Of a stretch of 42,693 nucleotides of DNA, positions 24,308-33,224 are shown piece after piece. A program made the position numbers and the translations under genes. The DNA lies in assembly GCA_024401715.1 (NCBI GenBank), contig JAKSKO010000013.1, forward strand, positions 1 to 42,693, given 5' to 3'. Position 1 is the stretch's first letter, and every line of letters begins with the position of its first letter. The notes under the pieces are model-generated. The model did not search any database and was not told the DNA's origin. It was given only the letters and a program-made list of their open reading frames with translations. This DNA comes from Bacteroidales bacterium (GTDB lineage Bacteria; Bacteroidota; Bacteroidia; Bacteroidales; UBA932).

Positions 24308-25189
24308 ATGGAAACTTTTGCATTCCTGGGCCTAAGCGCCCTGCAGACGGAAACCCTTAACATCCTTCTTATAATTGCGGCATGCAGCGCGGCATATTGT
24401 TTCATCGTGGGTGAGATAACACGTAACAACAGCCAGATGGACAAGCTCTGGAGCATACTCCCGGCAATCTACACCTGGGTGGTGGCCGTCAAAGGCGGTT
24501 TTGACGCACGTCTGGTGCTGATGGCCGTGCTTGCCACAGCCTGGGGAGCACGCCTCACCTTCAATTTCGCCCTCAAGGGTGCCTACAGCTGGAAATTCTG
24601 GTCCGGAGAGGAAGACTACCGCTGGCCATGGCTGCGCAAGCGCCCAGAATTCCAGCCATATTGGAAATGGGTGCTCTTCGATTTCCTCTTCATTTCAATC
24701 TACCAGAACTTCCTTGTCCTGCTCACTACCCTACCCGCTGTTGCGGCAATGGGTTCCGCCCGTCCTTTCGGCTGGCAGGATGTGATAGCTGCAATACTGA
24801 TGGCCTGGTTCATAGGCTATGAGGCAACTGCAGACATGCAGCAGTGGCGCTTCCAAAGCACCAAATGGGCCATGATAAAGGAAGGCAAAAAACTGGAGGA
24901 ACTTCCAGCCCCATACAACAAGGGCTTCAACACCACAGGTCTCTGGAATGTAAGCCGCCATCCCAACTATTTGGGAGAGCAGTGCATCTGGGTGTCTTTC
25001 TACCTCTTCTCCATTGCGGCCGGCGCCGGAGTCCTGAACTGGACAATATGCGGTGCGGTGCTTCTCATCCTTCTTTTCATGGGAAGCTCCTGGCTGGGAG
25101 AGTACCTTAGCAAAAGCAAATATCCGGAGTACGAGAACTATATAAAGAAAGTAAACCGTTACTTCCCGGGACGCCCATACAACAAATAA
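24308..25189 (+). CDS. DUF1295 membrane protein (steroid 5-alpha-reductase-like/isoprenylcysteine methyltransferase-like fold)
   Basis: This polytopic inner-membrane protein of 293 residues has six or seven hydrophobic helices. The C-terminal part GLWNVSRHPNYLGEQCIWVSFY, then SWLGEYLSKSKYPEYENYIKKVNRYFPG, is the hallmark of DUF1295 and its relatives. In related enzymes the RHPNYLGE region binds NADPH or S-adenosylmethionine. The substrate is unknown and might be a lipid or quinone. It lies 21 bases after the nagZ-like gene and eight before ubiE, so a quinone- or lipid-related role would fit the context; that is inference only. Confidence 0.88.
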   Translation: METFAFLGLSALQTETLNILLIIAACSAAYCFIVGEITRNNSQMDKLWSILPAIYTWVVAVKGGFDARLVLMAVLATAWGARLTFNFALKGAYSWKFWSGEEDYRWPWLRKRPEFQPYWKWVLFDFLFISIYQNFLVLLTTLPAVAAMGSARPFGWQDVIAAILMAWFIGYEATADMQQWRFQSTKWAMIKEGKKLEELPAPYNKGFNTTGLWNVSRHPNYLGEQCIWVSFYLFSIAAGAGVLNWTICGAVLLILLFMGSSWLGEYLSKSKYPEYENYIKKVNRYFPGRPYNK

Positions 25190-25197
25190 AGCACATC

Positions 25198-25890
25198 ATG
25201 TACGAGAAAGCTCATATAGGAAAACTCTTTGACGGCATTGCCCACACCTACGACAAGTTCAACCACTTCACATCCATGGGTATAGACATACTATGGAGGA
25301 AGAAGGCGGTGAAGGGCATGCGCCCGGTGGACACCATGCTGGACGTTGCGATAGGCACCGCCGACATGTCCATAATAGCACTAAAAAAAGGCAAGGCGAA
25401 GAAGGTGGAAGGCCTGGACCTTAGCCGTGAGATGATGAAAATAGGCCATCAGAAGGCCTGCAAAGCAGGTTTTGAAGACAGGATAGTCTTTACCTGCGGC
25501 AGTGCGCAGCAAATGCCATATGAAGACAACAGCTTCCAAGCAGTAACCTGCGCATACGGCATACGCAATTTCAGCGAATTGGAGAAGGGCCTAGCCGAAA
25601 TGTGCAGGGTGCTGGCCCCGGGCGGACAGCTGGTTATTCTGGAGTTCTCCTATCCGCAGAACCCGGTTGTGAAAGCCGTATACAATCTGTATTTCAGCCA
25701 TATCATGCCCCTGATAGGACGCGTGATGAGCAAGGACCCGGGAGCTTTCAAGTATTTCCTGGGCAGTGTGAAGAATTTCATCTGGGGCGAAAAAATGGCG
25801 GCAAAACTGAGGGATGCAGGCTTCACGGGCGTCAGATTCCGCACCATGAGCTTTGGCATCACCACACTTTATACCGCCACTAAAGAATAG
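25198..25890 (+). CDS. ubiE: Demethylmenaquinone C-methyltransferase (UbiE/MenG)
   Basis: This enzyme transfers a methyl group from S-adenosylmethionine to demethylmenaquinone in the last step of menaquinone synthesis. The class I methyltransferase fold shows LDVAIGTADMSIIAL (SAM-binding motif I), GLDLSREMMKIG, and the family signatures FDGIAHTYDKFNHFTSMGID and CAYGIRNFSELEKGL. FSYPQNPVVKAVYNLYFSHIMPLIG is also typical. The length of 230 is usual. It is the third gene of the nagZ-like operon and is convergent with the SPFH gene, with only eight bases between. Confidence 0.95.
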   Translation: MYEKAHIGKLFDGIAHTYDKFNHFTSMGIDILWRKKAVKGMRPVDTMLDVAIGTADMSIIALKKGKAKKVEGLDLSREMMKIGHQKACKAGFEDRIVFTCGSAQQMPYEDNSFQAVTCAYGIRNFSELEKGLAEMCRVLAPGGQLVILEFSYPQNPVVKAVYNLYFSHIMPLIGRVMSKDPGAFKYFLGSVKNFIWGEKMAAKLRDAGFTGVRFRTMSFGITTLYTATKE

Positions 25891-25898
25891 CCGTCAGT

Positions 25899-26888
25899 TT
25901 ATTTTCCGGCATTGAACATGTCTTTGAAGCATCCGATGGAACTTAACATCGAAGATGCTTCATACGGCATGAATACAGTCTTGTTGTCTTTTCCTGAAAC
26001 CATCTCTTTCAGAGTCTCTATATACTTCTCTGCCAGCATATAGTTTGCAGGAGTCATACCGGAGCCGGCAATGGCTTCGCTAATCTTCATGATTGCAGCA
26101 GCCTCGGCTTCGGCACGTATCTTCTTTGAATTGGCCTCACCCTCGGCCTCCAGGATTCTGGTCTGTTTCTCCGCCTCGGCATTGTTGATTATTGCGGCTT
26201 TGCGGCCTTCAGACTCCAGGATAAGGGCCTCTTTGTCGCCGGTTGCCTTAAGCACCTGGGCACGGCGTTCACGCTCTGCCTGCATCTGGCGCTCCATGGC
26301 GTCACGCACGCTGCTTGGAGGGGTGATATCCTGCAGCTCCACGCGAGTAACCTTCACGCCCCATTTGTTTGAGGCATCGTCCAGCACTGCGCGCAGCTTG
26401 GAGTTGATGGTATCGCGGGAAGTGAGGGTCTCGTCCAGCTCCAGCTCGCCAATGACGTTACGCAGGGTGGTCTGGGTGAGTTTCTCTATCGCATTCGGGA
26501 GGTTGTCTATCTCGTAAACGGCCTTCACCGGATCCATAATCTGGAAATAAAGCAGGGCGTTGATGGATGTGGTTACGTTGTCCTTGGTAATCACCTGCTG
26601 CTTCGGGAAATCATACACCTGCTCCCTCAGGTCTATCGAAGTGGTGGTTTTGCTGCGCACAAGCATCCTGCCGTCCACATCGTGATATGCGATGCGTATT
26701 GAAATCTCGCGCGCCTTGTCTATGATGGGCCAGATGATGTTGATGCCCGAATTAAGGGTGCGGTGATATCGGCCCAGTCTCTCAACAACTTTTGTCTCTG
26801 CCTGGGGGATAATCTTGAAGCCCTTTACAATGAAAATTACAACCAGCAATGCGATGGCTGCAAAAATAGCTGAAGTTCCCAATTCCAT
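25899..26888 (-). CDS. SPFH/band-7 membrane protein (QmcA/stomatin-like)
   Basis: One N-terminal helix (about residues 7-24) anchors a band-7 domain: GFKIIPQAETKVVERLGRYH, then SIDLREQVYDFPKQQVITKDNVT and a YFQIMDPVKAVYEI region. A long charged coiled coil follows (about 190-265, rich in Glu, Ala and Arg, with VRDAMERQMQAERERRAQ), and then a short C-terminal tail. Such proteins form large ring assemblies in the inner membrane that organise microdomains and modulate proteases such as FtsH. It starts three bases after the NfeD gene; the pairing of NfeD with a stomatin-like partner is widespread and supports the call. Confidence 0.93.
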   Translation of the reverse strand: MELGTSAIFAAIALLVVIFIVKGFKIIPQAETKVVERLGRYHRTLNSGINIIWPIIDKAREISIRIAYHDVDGRMLVRSKTTTSIDLREQVYDFPKQQVITKDNVTTSINALLYFQIMDPVKAVYEIDNLPNAIEKLTQTTLRNVIGELELDETLTSRDTINSKLRAVLDDASNKWGVKVTRVELQDITPPSSVRDAMERQMQAERERRAQVLKATGDKEALILESEGRKAAIINNAEAEKQTRILEAEGEANSKKIRAEAEAAAIMKISEAIAGSGMTPANYMLAEKYIETLKEMVSGKDNKTVFMPYEASSMLSSIGCFKDMFNAGK

Positions 26889-26891
26889 AAC

Positions 26892-27317
26892 CTATTTGCT
26901 TTTAACTGTCAGAATGATACTATCGCGGGACACCACTTCCACAATGGCTCCCTCCTCTATGATTTCGTCGCTTACGGCCTTCCAATCATCGCCGTCAATG
27001 GCAACGCGGCCGCTGCCGTTTGCGCTGTCTATCCTCTGGGACACCCTTGCGCTGCGTCCTATCACCGCATCGGCATTCATAGGAACTTCCTCCTTCTTGA
27101 AGAAGAATTTAAGCACTAGCGGACGCACTGTTACGAACGCCAGGCCGGACAGAAGTGCAAAAGCAAGAATCTGCCACCCGAAGGCCAGGCCGCAGGCCGA
27201 ACATATTGCCGAAGCAAGGCAGCCGAAAGACAGGCAGGCTATGGCAAAACCTGTGGTGAAGACCTCCAGAATCATGAATACAAGGGCCACGATAACCCAA
27301 ATGTGCCAAATTTCCAT
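26892..27317 (-). CDS. NfeD-family membrane protein
   Basis: Short NfeD proteins have a few membrane helices and a C-terminal OB-fold, and work with the neighbouring SPFH protein. Here 141 residues give about three helices (residues 5-80), then an OB-like domain with VIGRSARVSQRIDSANGSGRVAIDG and DDWKAVSDEIIEEGAIVEVV, the standard family end. I start it at the ATG at 27317 (MEIWHIWVIV). The longer frame from 27407 adds a polar stretch that crosses the promoter. The TATCTTTG element ends three bases before this ATG, so the mRNA is probably leaderless. Confidence 0.9.
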   Translation of the reverse strand: MEIWHIWVIVALVFMILEVFTTGFAIACLSFGCLASAICSACGLAFGWQILAFALLSGLAFVTVRPLVLKFFFKKEEVPMNADAVIGRSARVSQRIDSANGSGRVAIDGDDWKAVSDEIIEEGAIVEVVSRDSIILTVKSK

Positions 27318-27320
27318 AAT

Positions 27321-27328
27321 CAAAGATA
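27321..27328 (-). promoter_or_regulatory. -7 element (TATCTTTG) of nfeD, implying a leaderless mRNA
   Basis: The minus-strand TATCTTTG fits the consensus. With the transcription start expected about four bases after it, RNA would begin at the A of the ATG at 27317. Confidence 0.6.
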
Positions 27329-27356
27329 TTAATGGTGTAAATATAGTTATTTTTTT

Positions 27357-27364
27357 TAAATTTG
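27357..27364 (+). promoter_or_regulatory. Candidate -7 element (TAAATTTG) for the DUF3857 gene pair
   Basis: Plus-strand TAAATTTG lies 98 bases before the ATG at 27463, giving a leader of about 94 bases. No upstream TTTG is seen and the region is AT-rich, so this is tentative. Confidence 0.35.
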
Positions 27365-27462
27365 GCTGAGGATTTCCTAAGCAATGCCAAACCGTCCGTA
27401 ATCCCATATTTCACCAACGACAGCTACGGCTCTGTAATAACAAAATCCTGAACTAATCCATC

Positions 27463-29436
27463 ATGAAACGTTTTGCAATACTGACCCTTGCCTGCATCAT
27501 GTATGCGGGAGCCGCTTTCGCACAGTCCATTCCGATAACCACCAAAGTGGGAAAGGTCTCCGATGAGGAGGTGGGCATGACCACCTATCCGAAAGACACA
27601 ACCGCCGATGTCCTGATCCTTTGGCAGGATGCCACCATATCCATAGAACTGGTGGGCAATGGTACACTGGTGCGCAAGAACAGCTATATCCAGCGTGCAA
27701 AGATCCTGAAGGAGAGCGGCAAAAGCTGGGGCGACTATTCCTTCTATATAGACAACGACAGCAAAGAACTTATGTCGCATATCAAGGTCACCACATACAA
27801 CATGGAGAACGGCCATGTGAACGCGGTGAAGATGCCCGCCAACGCAATACACCGCAAAAGGATAAATGACAGCATCACAGAGCTGTCCTTCTCCGCTCCG
27901 GAAGTGAAGGTGGGTTCTGTGATAGAGCTAAGCTATGACATCCAGTCCGATTCATACTGGGACATAGGCACCTACTATTTCCAGAGATCGGTTCCCGTGA
28001 ACTACACCCATCTGGAAGTGAAGAGGCCGGAGTGGCTGAACTTCAGCAAGAACAACAAGGGTTACCTCACCCTTCAGTACAGCCAGAAGAGCATGAACCA
28101 GACCATAAGCCTGGGCTATGAATCGGAGAGCCTGGAGTTCTACATTGAGAACTTCACTGGAACGGACATCCCGGCCATGAAGGGAGAATCCAACATATAC
28201 TGCATATCGCAGTACCGCAGTTCCATCACCTACGACCTCCAGGCCATCACCCTTCCGGGCAGCTACAAGAACCTTAGCAGCAGCTGGGATGACGTGGACA
28301 AGGCCATTCTGGAATCGGACATACACAAGGTCCTGAATTCCCCATGCCGTTTCAAACCGGAAGTTGATGCAATAATGGCCATGGATCTGACGCCGATAGA
28401 GAAAGTGTCCGAAATATGGAAGCTGACCCTGGGCAAGGTAAGCTGGAACAAAAACAACGCCCTGGTGCCCGGCTATGTATCAGACATTCTGAAGGCCGGC
28501 AGCGGCAACAGCGCCGATATCAATGCTATTATGGGATCGGCCCTGAAATATGCCGGATTCAATGTGAAGCCTGTGCTTCTGCGCACCCGCGACAACGGCA
28601 TGATAATGGACTTCCACCCAAGGCTGAATTCCTTCAACACCTTCGTTCTGAAGGTGCAGCTTGACGAAAGCAGCAGCGTATTCCTGGATGCCGCGTGCAA
28701 GGAGGGCTACTTCAACGTGCTTACGCCGGAATATATCGTGAAACAGGCGCGCATCCCGGTGGCTGACGGCAAAGGTTATTGGGAAGACCTCACGGTTACG
28801 GACAAAGGTCATTCGGAATATGTTTCCGCGATGACGAAACTTTCTGCCGACGGCACTCTGGAGGGTAGCTTCAATATGCAGTACAGGGGCATCCCTTCAT
28901 TGATGATGAAGATGGCCTATAACGAGATAAACGACGAAGACAAATTCATTGACGCCTTCGAGAACAGGCTTGGCTTCCATGTGAACGGAATGGAGACAGA
29001 GCAGATGGACAGTCTTAGCGCGGGATGTTCCATCAAGATGGAAATCCAGAAAGACTGCGACTGTGCCGCGGATCTGATCTACGTGCCTGTATTCCTGCAG
29101 AAATTCCACAACAGGAACAGCTTCAAGGACGCAGAAAGGAAATATCCGGTGGATTTCGACTACAAGGAGATGTGCAACTACTCTTTCTATCTGGAAATCC
29201 CGGAGGGATATGTTGTGGACCAGATACCTTCCCCTGCAAGGATGTCATTCGCCCCGCTTGGGGCCACTGTGATGTTCCAGGTTACCAAGACCGGAGAGAA
29301 CACACTTATGGCCAATTTCAGCTACAGGCAGAATGTTGTTTTCCTTACACCGGAATACTACCCGGACCTTAAGGACTTCTGGCAGGCAATGTGCTCTCTG
29401 TACGACTCAATGATTGTAATACGCAAGGCAGACTGA
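27463..29436 (+). CDS. DUF3857 protein with a transglutaminase-like domain lacking the usual catalytic Cys
   Basis: A signal peptide (1-20, AFAQ) precedes a DUF3857 beta-rich domain (about 40-260; NSYIQRAKILKESGKSWGDYSF, and VGSVIELSYDIQS). A transglutaminase-like domain follows (about 300-400). At the place where active members have G-D-C-K, this protein reads GSGNSADINAIMGSALKYAGF (near residue 349), with Ser instead of Cys; I recall the same GNSA form in other Bacteroidota proteins. A DUF3858-like beta tail ends the protein. It is exported to the periplasm. The stop overlaps the next start in TGATG, so the two are translationally coupled. Function is unknown; a non-enzymatic binding role is plausible. 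Confidence 0.85.
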   Translation: MKRFAILTLACIMYAGAAFAQSIPITTKVGKVSDEEVGMTTYPKDTTADVLILWQDATISIELVGNGTLVRKNSYIQRAKILKESGKSWGDYSFYIDNDSKELMSHIKVTTYNMENGHVNAVKMPANAIHRKRINDSITELSFSAPEVKVGSVIELSYDIQSDSYWDIGTYYFQRSVPVNYTHLEVKRPEWLNFSKNNKGYLTLQYSQKSMNQTISLGYESESLEFYIENFTGTDIPAMKGESNIYCISQYRSSITYDLQAITLPGSYKNLSSSWDDVDKAILESDIHKVLNSPCRFKPEVDAIMAMDLTPIEKVSEIWKLTLGKVSWNKNNALVPGYVSDILKAGSGNSADINAIMGSALKYAGFNVKPVLLRTRDNGMIMDFHPRLNSFNTFVLKVQLDESSSVFLDAACKEGYFNVLTPEYIVKQARIPVADGKGYWEDLTVTDKGHSEYVSAMTKLSADGTLEGSFNMQYRGIPSLMMKMAYNEINDEDKFIDAFENRLGFHVNGMETEQMDSLSAGCSIKMEIQKDCDCAADLIYVPVFLQKFHNRNSFKDAERKYPVDFDYKEMCNYSFYLEIPEGYVVDQIPSPARMSFAPLGATVMFQVTKTGENTLMANFSYRQNVVFLTPEYYPDLKDFWQAMCSLYDSMIVIRKAD

Positions 29437-31301
29437 TGAAACACGCAACTTTGATTTTCGCGGCGACAGTACTTTCCTGCACAGTTGCCGCGGCACAGGA
29501 CAGGAAAGAGCCTGCGATTGTGGAAGAGCATACGGAAGTGCTTACCATGTCTTCCGCCATGAACGCAATCTATAAGGTGTCCAGCAGGATTACCGTATTC
29601 CGGGAAGAGGGAGATGCCGCGGCGGCTTTCTCTGAAACCACGGACAGCTATATTTCGCTCACATCCTTCAATGCAACCGTTACCGTCGGAGGCAAGAAGA
29701 TAAAGTCAAAGTTATCGGACCTGCACAAAAGCATAAGGGGCGGCTCTCTTGTGGATGATATTGTGGACTACAGTTTCATCCCCGATGTATCATATCCCTA
29801 CACCGTGGAATATGAATACACCATGACCTACAGGAAGGGCGTGTTTTCTTTTCCCCCATTCCTGCCGCAGAATGCTTATGACGTGCCGGTGAAGAGCGCA
29901 TCATACACCCTGGACATCCCAGAGGGTACGGAAATCATGTACAGGGCATGGCAGGACCCGGCAAAGAGCAATGCAAAGGGAAGGGACATCTACCTGTGGG
30001 AAGTGAAGGATGTGCCGGCGCTGAAGCACGAATCCATGATGCCGTCCATGCTGGAATTCATTCCTTATGTATATTCCGCGCCCACAGACTTCGTATATGG
30101 AGGCACCACCGGCAACCAGTCCACATGGGACGGCACAGGCAAATGGAACGCCTCGCTCTTCCCAAGCGAAGAGCTTCCGGAGGAACTTCGGGCAAAGGTG
30201 CTTGAGATGACTTCCTCCTGCGAAAACGACGCTGCCAGGATACGCAGGATATACCAGTGGCTTAGAGACAACACAAGATACGTGAGCATTCAGCTGGGCA
30301 TTGGAGGTTTCGCCCCAAGCGCACCTTCGGATGTATATCGCAGCGGATACGGAGACTGCAAAGCCCTAAGCTTCCTTATGCACAGCATGCTGAAGGCCAT
30401 AGGGATAGACTCCCGCTTCGTGGCTCTCAGCACCACCAGGGCAAGCTTCCCCGAAGGCTACTCCGCACTGGGCCAGATGAACCACGCCATGCTTTGCATC
30501 CCCATGCAGGCAGACAGCATATGGGTGGAATGTACAAACCCCGCCTACCCACTTGGCTACCGTCACGAGGACATTGCCGGCCATCAGGTTCTGCTGGTGG
30601 ACAAAGACAGGAGTGAGCTTGTGCGCGTTCCCGGCTATCCGGATTCCCTAAGGTGTATCACATATTCCACTATTCTGGACATTGCGGCCGATGGATCGGC
30701 CCACGCACAGTGCAACATAAATGCCCCGCTGGAGCACTCGGAGCCATATATCACGATACGCAACTGGGAGACTAAGCAGCATATGAGCCGCCTCACCAAG
30801 GGATTCCGCTCTTCAGTACAGGATTTCAAGCTGCTGGACGTGAAAGACAATTTCCAGCAGTGGAACGGGGAAAAGGATTATGTGCCTGTTATGGAAATAA
30901 GCTATGAGCTGGATTCCAGGCACTATTGCAAGGTGATGGGAGAGCGCCTGTTCGTTCCGGTACCGGTTTTCTCCAGGGCAATTTCCGTAAGCCGTGCGGA
31001 AAGGGTCCACGACATGGTTGTGAACAACGGAGGCAGCATCATGGACGTAGTCACCGTGAGAATCCCCGAAGGATATTCCGTAGAGTCCATGCCGAAGATA
31101 AGTCCGATATCAACAAAATTCTTCGACCTTGAGGCGGAAACGGAAATGCTGCCTGACGGCAGCATACGCATAAGCTTGAAATCCGTTGTGAAAGCGGGAC
31201 GCTTCCCTAAAGAGGCCTACGAAGAGTACAGAATAATGGCGCGCAACGTGAACCGCATATTCGAGAGTTCTCTCGTGCTTAGTTCCGCCACGCGCCGCTG
31301 A
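29436..31301 (+). CDS. DUF3857 protein with an intact transglutaminase-like domain
   Basis: The ATG at 29436 shares one base with the previous stop codon and opens a signal peptide (about 1-20, VAAAQ). The N-terminal DUF3857 domain shows the typical VDDIVDYSFIPDVSYPYTVEYEY and SASYTLDIPEG. The transglutaminase-like core has YGDCKALSFLMHSMLKAIG, with C308, then NHAMLCIP, with H350, and WVECTNPAYPLGY, so a Cys-His pair is present. Members may act as periplasmic peptidases or transferases on peptide or amide bonds, but no substrate is known. The protein is 621 residues. It is convergent with the 11-residue-repeat gene, with no base between the two stop codons. Confidence 0.87.
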   Translation: MKHATLIFAATVLSCTVAAAQDRKEPAIVEEHTEVLTMSSAMNAIYKVSSRITVFREEGDAAAAFSETTDSYISLTSFNATVTVGGKKIKSKLSDLHKSIRGGSLVDDIVDYSFIPDVSYPYTVEYEYTMTYRKGVFSFPPFLPQNAYDVPVKSASYTLDIPEGTEIMYRAWQDPAKSNAKGRDIYLWEVKDVPALKHESMMPSMLEFIPYVYSAPTDFVYGGTTGNQSTWDGTGKWNASLFPSEELPEELRAKVLEMTSSCENDAARIRRIYQWLRDNTRYVSIQLGIGGFAPSAPSDVYRSGYGDCKALSFLMHSMLKAIGIDSRFVALSTTRASFPEGYSALGQMNHAMLCIPMQADSIWVECTNPAYPLGYRHEDIAGHQVLLVDKDRSELVRVPGYPDSLRCITYSTILDIAADGSAHAQCNINAPLEHSEPYITIRNWETKQHMSRLTKGFRSSVQDFKLLDVKDNFQQWNGEKDYVPVMEISYELDSRHYCKVMGERLFVPVPVFSRAISVSRAERVHDMVVNNGGSIMDVVTVRIPEGYSVESMPKISPISTKFFDLEAETEMLPDGSIRISLKSVVKAGRFPKEAYEEYRIMARNVNRIFESSLVLSSATRR

Positions 31302-31631
31302 TTAGTTCTTTTTTTCGTCGTCTACAAAAACCTCGCGAACCTTTTTGGCTTTCTTTTTAAGCCATTTCTCGGATTTTTCGTAAGCCTTCACTGCTCCCTT
31401 GGATGTTTTGTCGTACGCGTCAACAACACCTTCACTGCTGACCTCATAAGCCTTCATCACGCCCTCTTTGGACTTGTCATAGGCTTTCACTGTGCCGTCT
31501 TTTGTTTTTTCGTATGCCTCAACAGTGCCATCCTTTATTTTTTTGCCAAGATTTTTCTTCTGAGGTTCCTGGGCAGAAGAGGCAGCAGAAGCCATTGCGA
31601 GAACAAGAATTGAAACAAGAAGTCTTTTCAT
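31302..31631 (-). CDS. Small exported protein with five tandem synuclein/LEA-like 11-residue repeats
   Basis: Residues 1-20 are a signal peptide (ending ASSA, then Q). Residues 33-87 are five gapless 11-residue repeats: KDGTVEAYEKT, KDGTVKAYDKS, KEGVMKAYEVS, SEGVVDAYDKT and SKGAVKAYEKS. The consensus K-(D/E)-G-(T/V)-V-(K/E)-A-Y-(D/E)-K-(S/T) would form an 11/3 amphipathic helix with Lys flanking a Val-Ala-Tyr face. Alpha-synuclein, exchangeable apolipoproteins and group 3 LEA proteins use this geometry to bind membranes or protect proteins. The tail is strongly basic (WLKKKAKKVREV), then acidic. It is last of three minus-strand genes after the CDF transporter, 12 bases behind its neighbour. 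I know no named family. Confidence 0.75.
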   Translation of the reverse strand: MKRLLVSILVLAMASAASSAQEPQKKNLGKKIKDGTVEAYEKTKDGTVKAYDKSKEGVMKAYEVSSEGVVDAYDKTSKGAVKAYEKSEKWLKKKAKKVREVFVDDEKKN

Positions 31632-31643
31632 ATTTTTCAGAAT

Positions 31644-32084
31644 TTAAAGTTTGGAAAACAGACCGGTAAGGAGCGTTGCCGCACTACCCATATTGGTCTT
31701 GTTCTGGGTAAGATTAAGCTGTGACAGGGACAGCAGGGTATTGATAACCGTGTCTGAGTTCTTCTCTGTTACCAGATTGTTGGAACCCTTGATGAGATCA
31801 CCCACAAATGAAGATTTGTCTTTGATGCTGAGGTCTGCAACATTTTTTGCAAGAAGCATCAGTGCAGTGACGTTCTTGGCGTCCTTGATATCGAATTTGC
31901 CTGCGGCCTTGTAGTTTGTGTACAGCTGAAGCAGAGAAGAGCCAATTTGCTGTGCCTGGCTTGAGGTGAGGACAGCGGCTGTGCTGGCCACTTTCTGGAG
32001 ATTGATCTGTGCAGAAGCAGTCTGTGCTGTTGCGGTCATGAGAACTGCAGCGAATGCAGTTGCAAGTACTTTTACTAGTTTCAT
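31644..32084 (-). CDS. Small exported helical protein, hypothetical
   Basis: A signal peptide (1-25, TASAQ) precedes about 120 residues of Ser-, Leu-, Asn- and Lys-rich helix (for example LTSSQAQQIGSSLLQLYTNY). There are no Cys residues or catalytic motifs in the mature part. It is probably periplasmic. It begins 12 bases after the CDF transporter gene and ends 12 bases before the repeat protein gene, so all three probably share a transcript. I do not recognise a family with certainty. Confidence 0.7.
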   Translation of the reverse strand: MKLVKVLATAFAAVLMTATAQTASAQINLQKVASTAAVLTSSQAQQIGSSLLQLYTNYKAAGKFDIKDAKNVTALMLLAKNVADLSIKDKSSFVGDLIKGSNNLVTEKNSDTVINTLLSLSQLNLTQNKTNMGSAATLLTGLFSKL

Positions 32085-32096
32085 AATCTTTTGTTT

Positions 32097-33191
32097 TTAC
32101 TCTGTGTAATTTTTATCTATTGTAATATATATCTTCTTGTCCGGATATCGGGCCGATACCTTGGCCTCAAGCTCTTCCTTAAGGGCCAGGGGGTCGTGGC
32201 CGAACTCCACAACGATATCGAAGGCCATTATCTGCTCATCCAGCAGAAAACCGTGCACCTGGCTAACCCCATCAAGGGAGAGGGCTGCGGCAGACACGAA
32301 TTCCCTGGCCTGAAGCACCTGCGGATCGGTATTGTTTGAAGCATAGATGCCCACCGTAAGCATTGCGTTGTATCTGCGCATCACATGGGCCTGGATTTTC
32401 TTGCTTATCTTGTGTATCTGCACGGCGTCCATATCATCCGGAAGCTCCACATGCACGGAACCCATGGCCTTGCCCGGGCCGTAATCGTGCAGCACAAGAT
32501 CGTATACGCCCAGAACCCCTTTTACGGACTTTATCTCGGCCTTAATGTCCGATGCAAGCTGTCCCTGCGCCCTTTTCCCCACAATGTGGCTTAGCGTACC
32601 CAGCATCAGATCCACGCCGGCCTTTATGATAAGGGCCGATATCACCAGGCCTATATATCCCTCTATGCTTATCCCCCAGAATGTGGTAAGAACCACGGCA
32701 ACAAGGGTGGAGGCGGAAAGGGCCGCATCGGCAAGAGCCTCGGATCCCGATGCCTTCAGGGCTTCAGAAGATATTTTTGAGCCTTCTCTTCTCACATACA
32801 GGCCCAGAAGAATCTTCACCACTAGGGCCACCACAATTATGGTGACGGCCACCCAGGAATAGTGCGCCTGCTGAGGATCGGCAATTTTCTGCGCAGCCTC
32901 AACGATGGAGGAGATGCCGGCAACCAGCACCACAACAGCCACAAGCATGGAGCTGAGGTACTCCACCCTGCCATAGCCGAAAGGGTGATTCTTGTCCGGT
33001 TTCCTGTCTGAAAGTATAGCGCCTAGAAGTGTGATGCCCGAAGACAGGGCATCCGTGAGGTTGTTCACCGCGTCCAGGATAATGGCAATGGAACCGGACA
33101 CCGCGCCAACAAAGGCCTTGAAGGCGCTAAGCACCAAATTGGTGCCTATTCCCACCAGACTAACCTTCTTTATCTGCGCACTTCTATCCAT
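32097..33191 (-). CDS. Cation diffusion facilitator (CDF) family metal transporter
   Basis: CDF proteins export divalent metals (Zn, Fe, Mn, Co) in exchange for protons across the inner membrane. This one has about six helices in residues 10-205, including the metal-site helix DAVNNLTDALSS and the family signature DKNHPFGYGRVEYLSS. A cytoplasmic C-terminal metal-sensing domain (about 210-300) follows. The N-N-L-T-D form of the first site resembles Mn-type or poorly defined CDFs more than the Zn-type H-x-x-x-D, so the metal is uncertain. The C-terminal extension (300-364, IMAFDIVVEFG) looks like a second copy of the ferredoxin-like fold. It has its own TATATTTG element and two small secreted proteins follow it. 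Confidence 0.92.
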   Translation of the reverse strand: MDRSAQIKKVSLVGIGTNLVLSAFKAFVGAVSGSIAIILDAVNNLTDALSSGITLLGAILSDRKPDKNHPFGYGRVEYLSSMLVAVVVLVAGISSIVEAAQKIADPQQAHYSWVAVTIIVVALVVKILLGLYVRREGSKISSEALKASGSEALADAALSASTLVAVVLTTFWGISIEGYIGLVISALIIKAGVDLMLGTLSHIVGKRAQGQLASDIKAEIKSVKGVLGVYDLVLHDYGPGKAMGSVHVELPDDMDAVQIHKISKKIQAHVMRRYNAMLTVGIYASNNTDPQVLQAREFVSAAALSLDGVSQVHGFLLDEQIMAFDIVVEFGHDPLALKEELEAKVSARYPDKKIYITIDKNYTE

Positions 33192-33208
33192 AAGAGAGGT
33201 ACTTTTTA

Positions 33209-33216
33209 CAAATATA
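33209..33216 (-). promoter_or_regulatory. -7 element (TATATTTG) of the CDF transporter gene
   Basis: The minus-strand TATATTTG lies 17 bases before the ATG at 33191, in the 33-base gap after the truncated MATE gene. It makes the CDF gene independent of the upstream genes. Confidence 0.55.
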
Positions 33217-33224
33217 GTTATTTT

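Noticed and set aside
31302..31631. Treating the repeat region as a DNA-level tandem repeat
   Set aside because: The repeat is evident in protein but the 33-base units differ at many synonymous sites, so it is an old protein repeat under selection.
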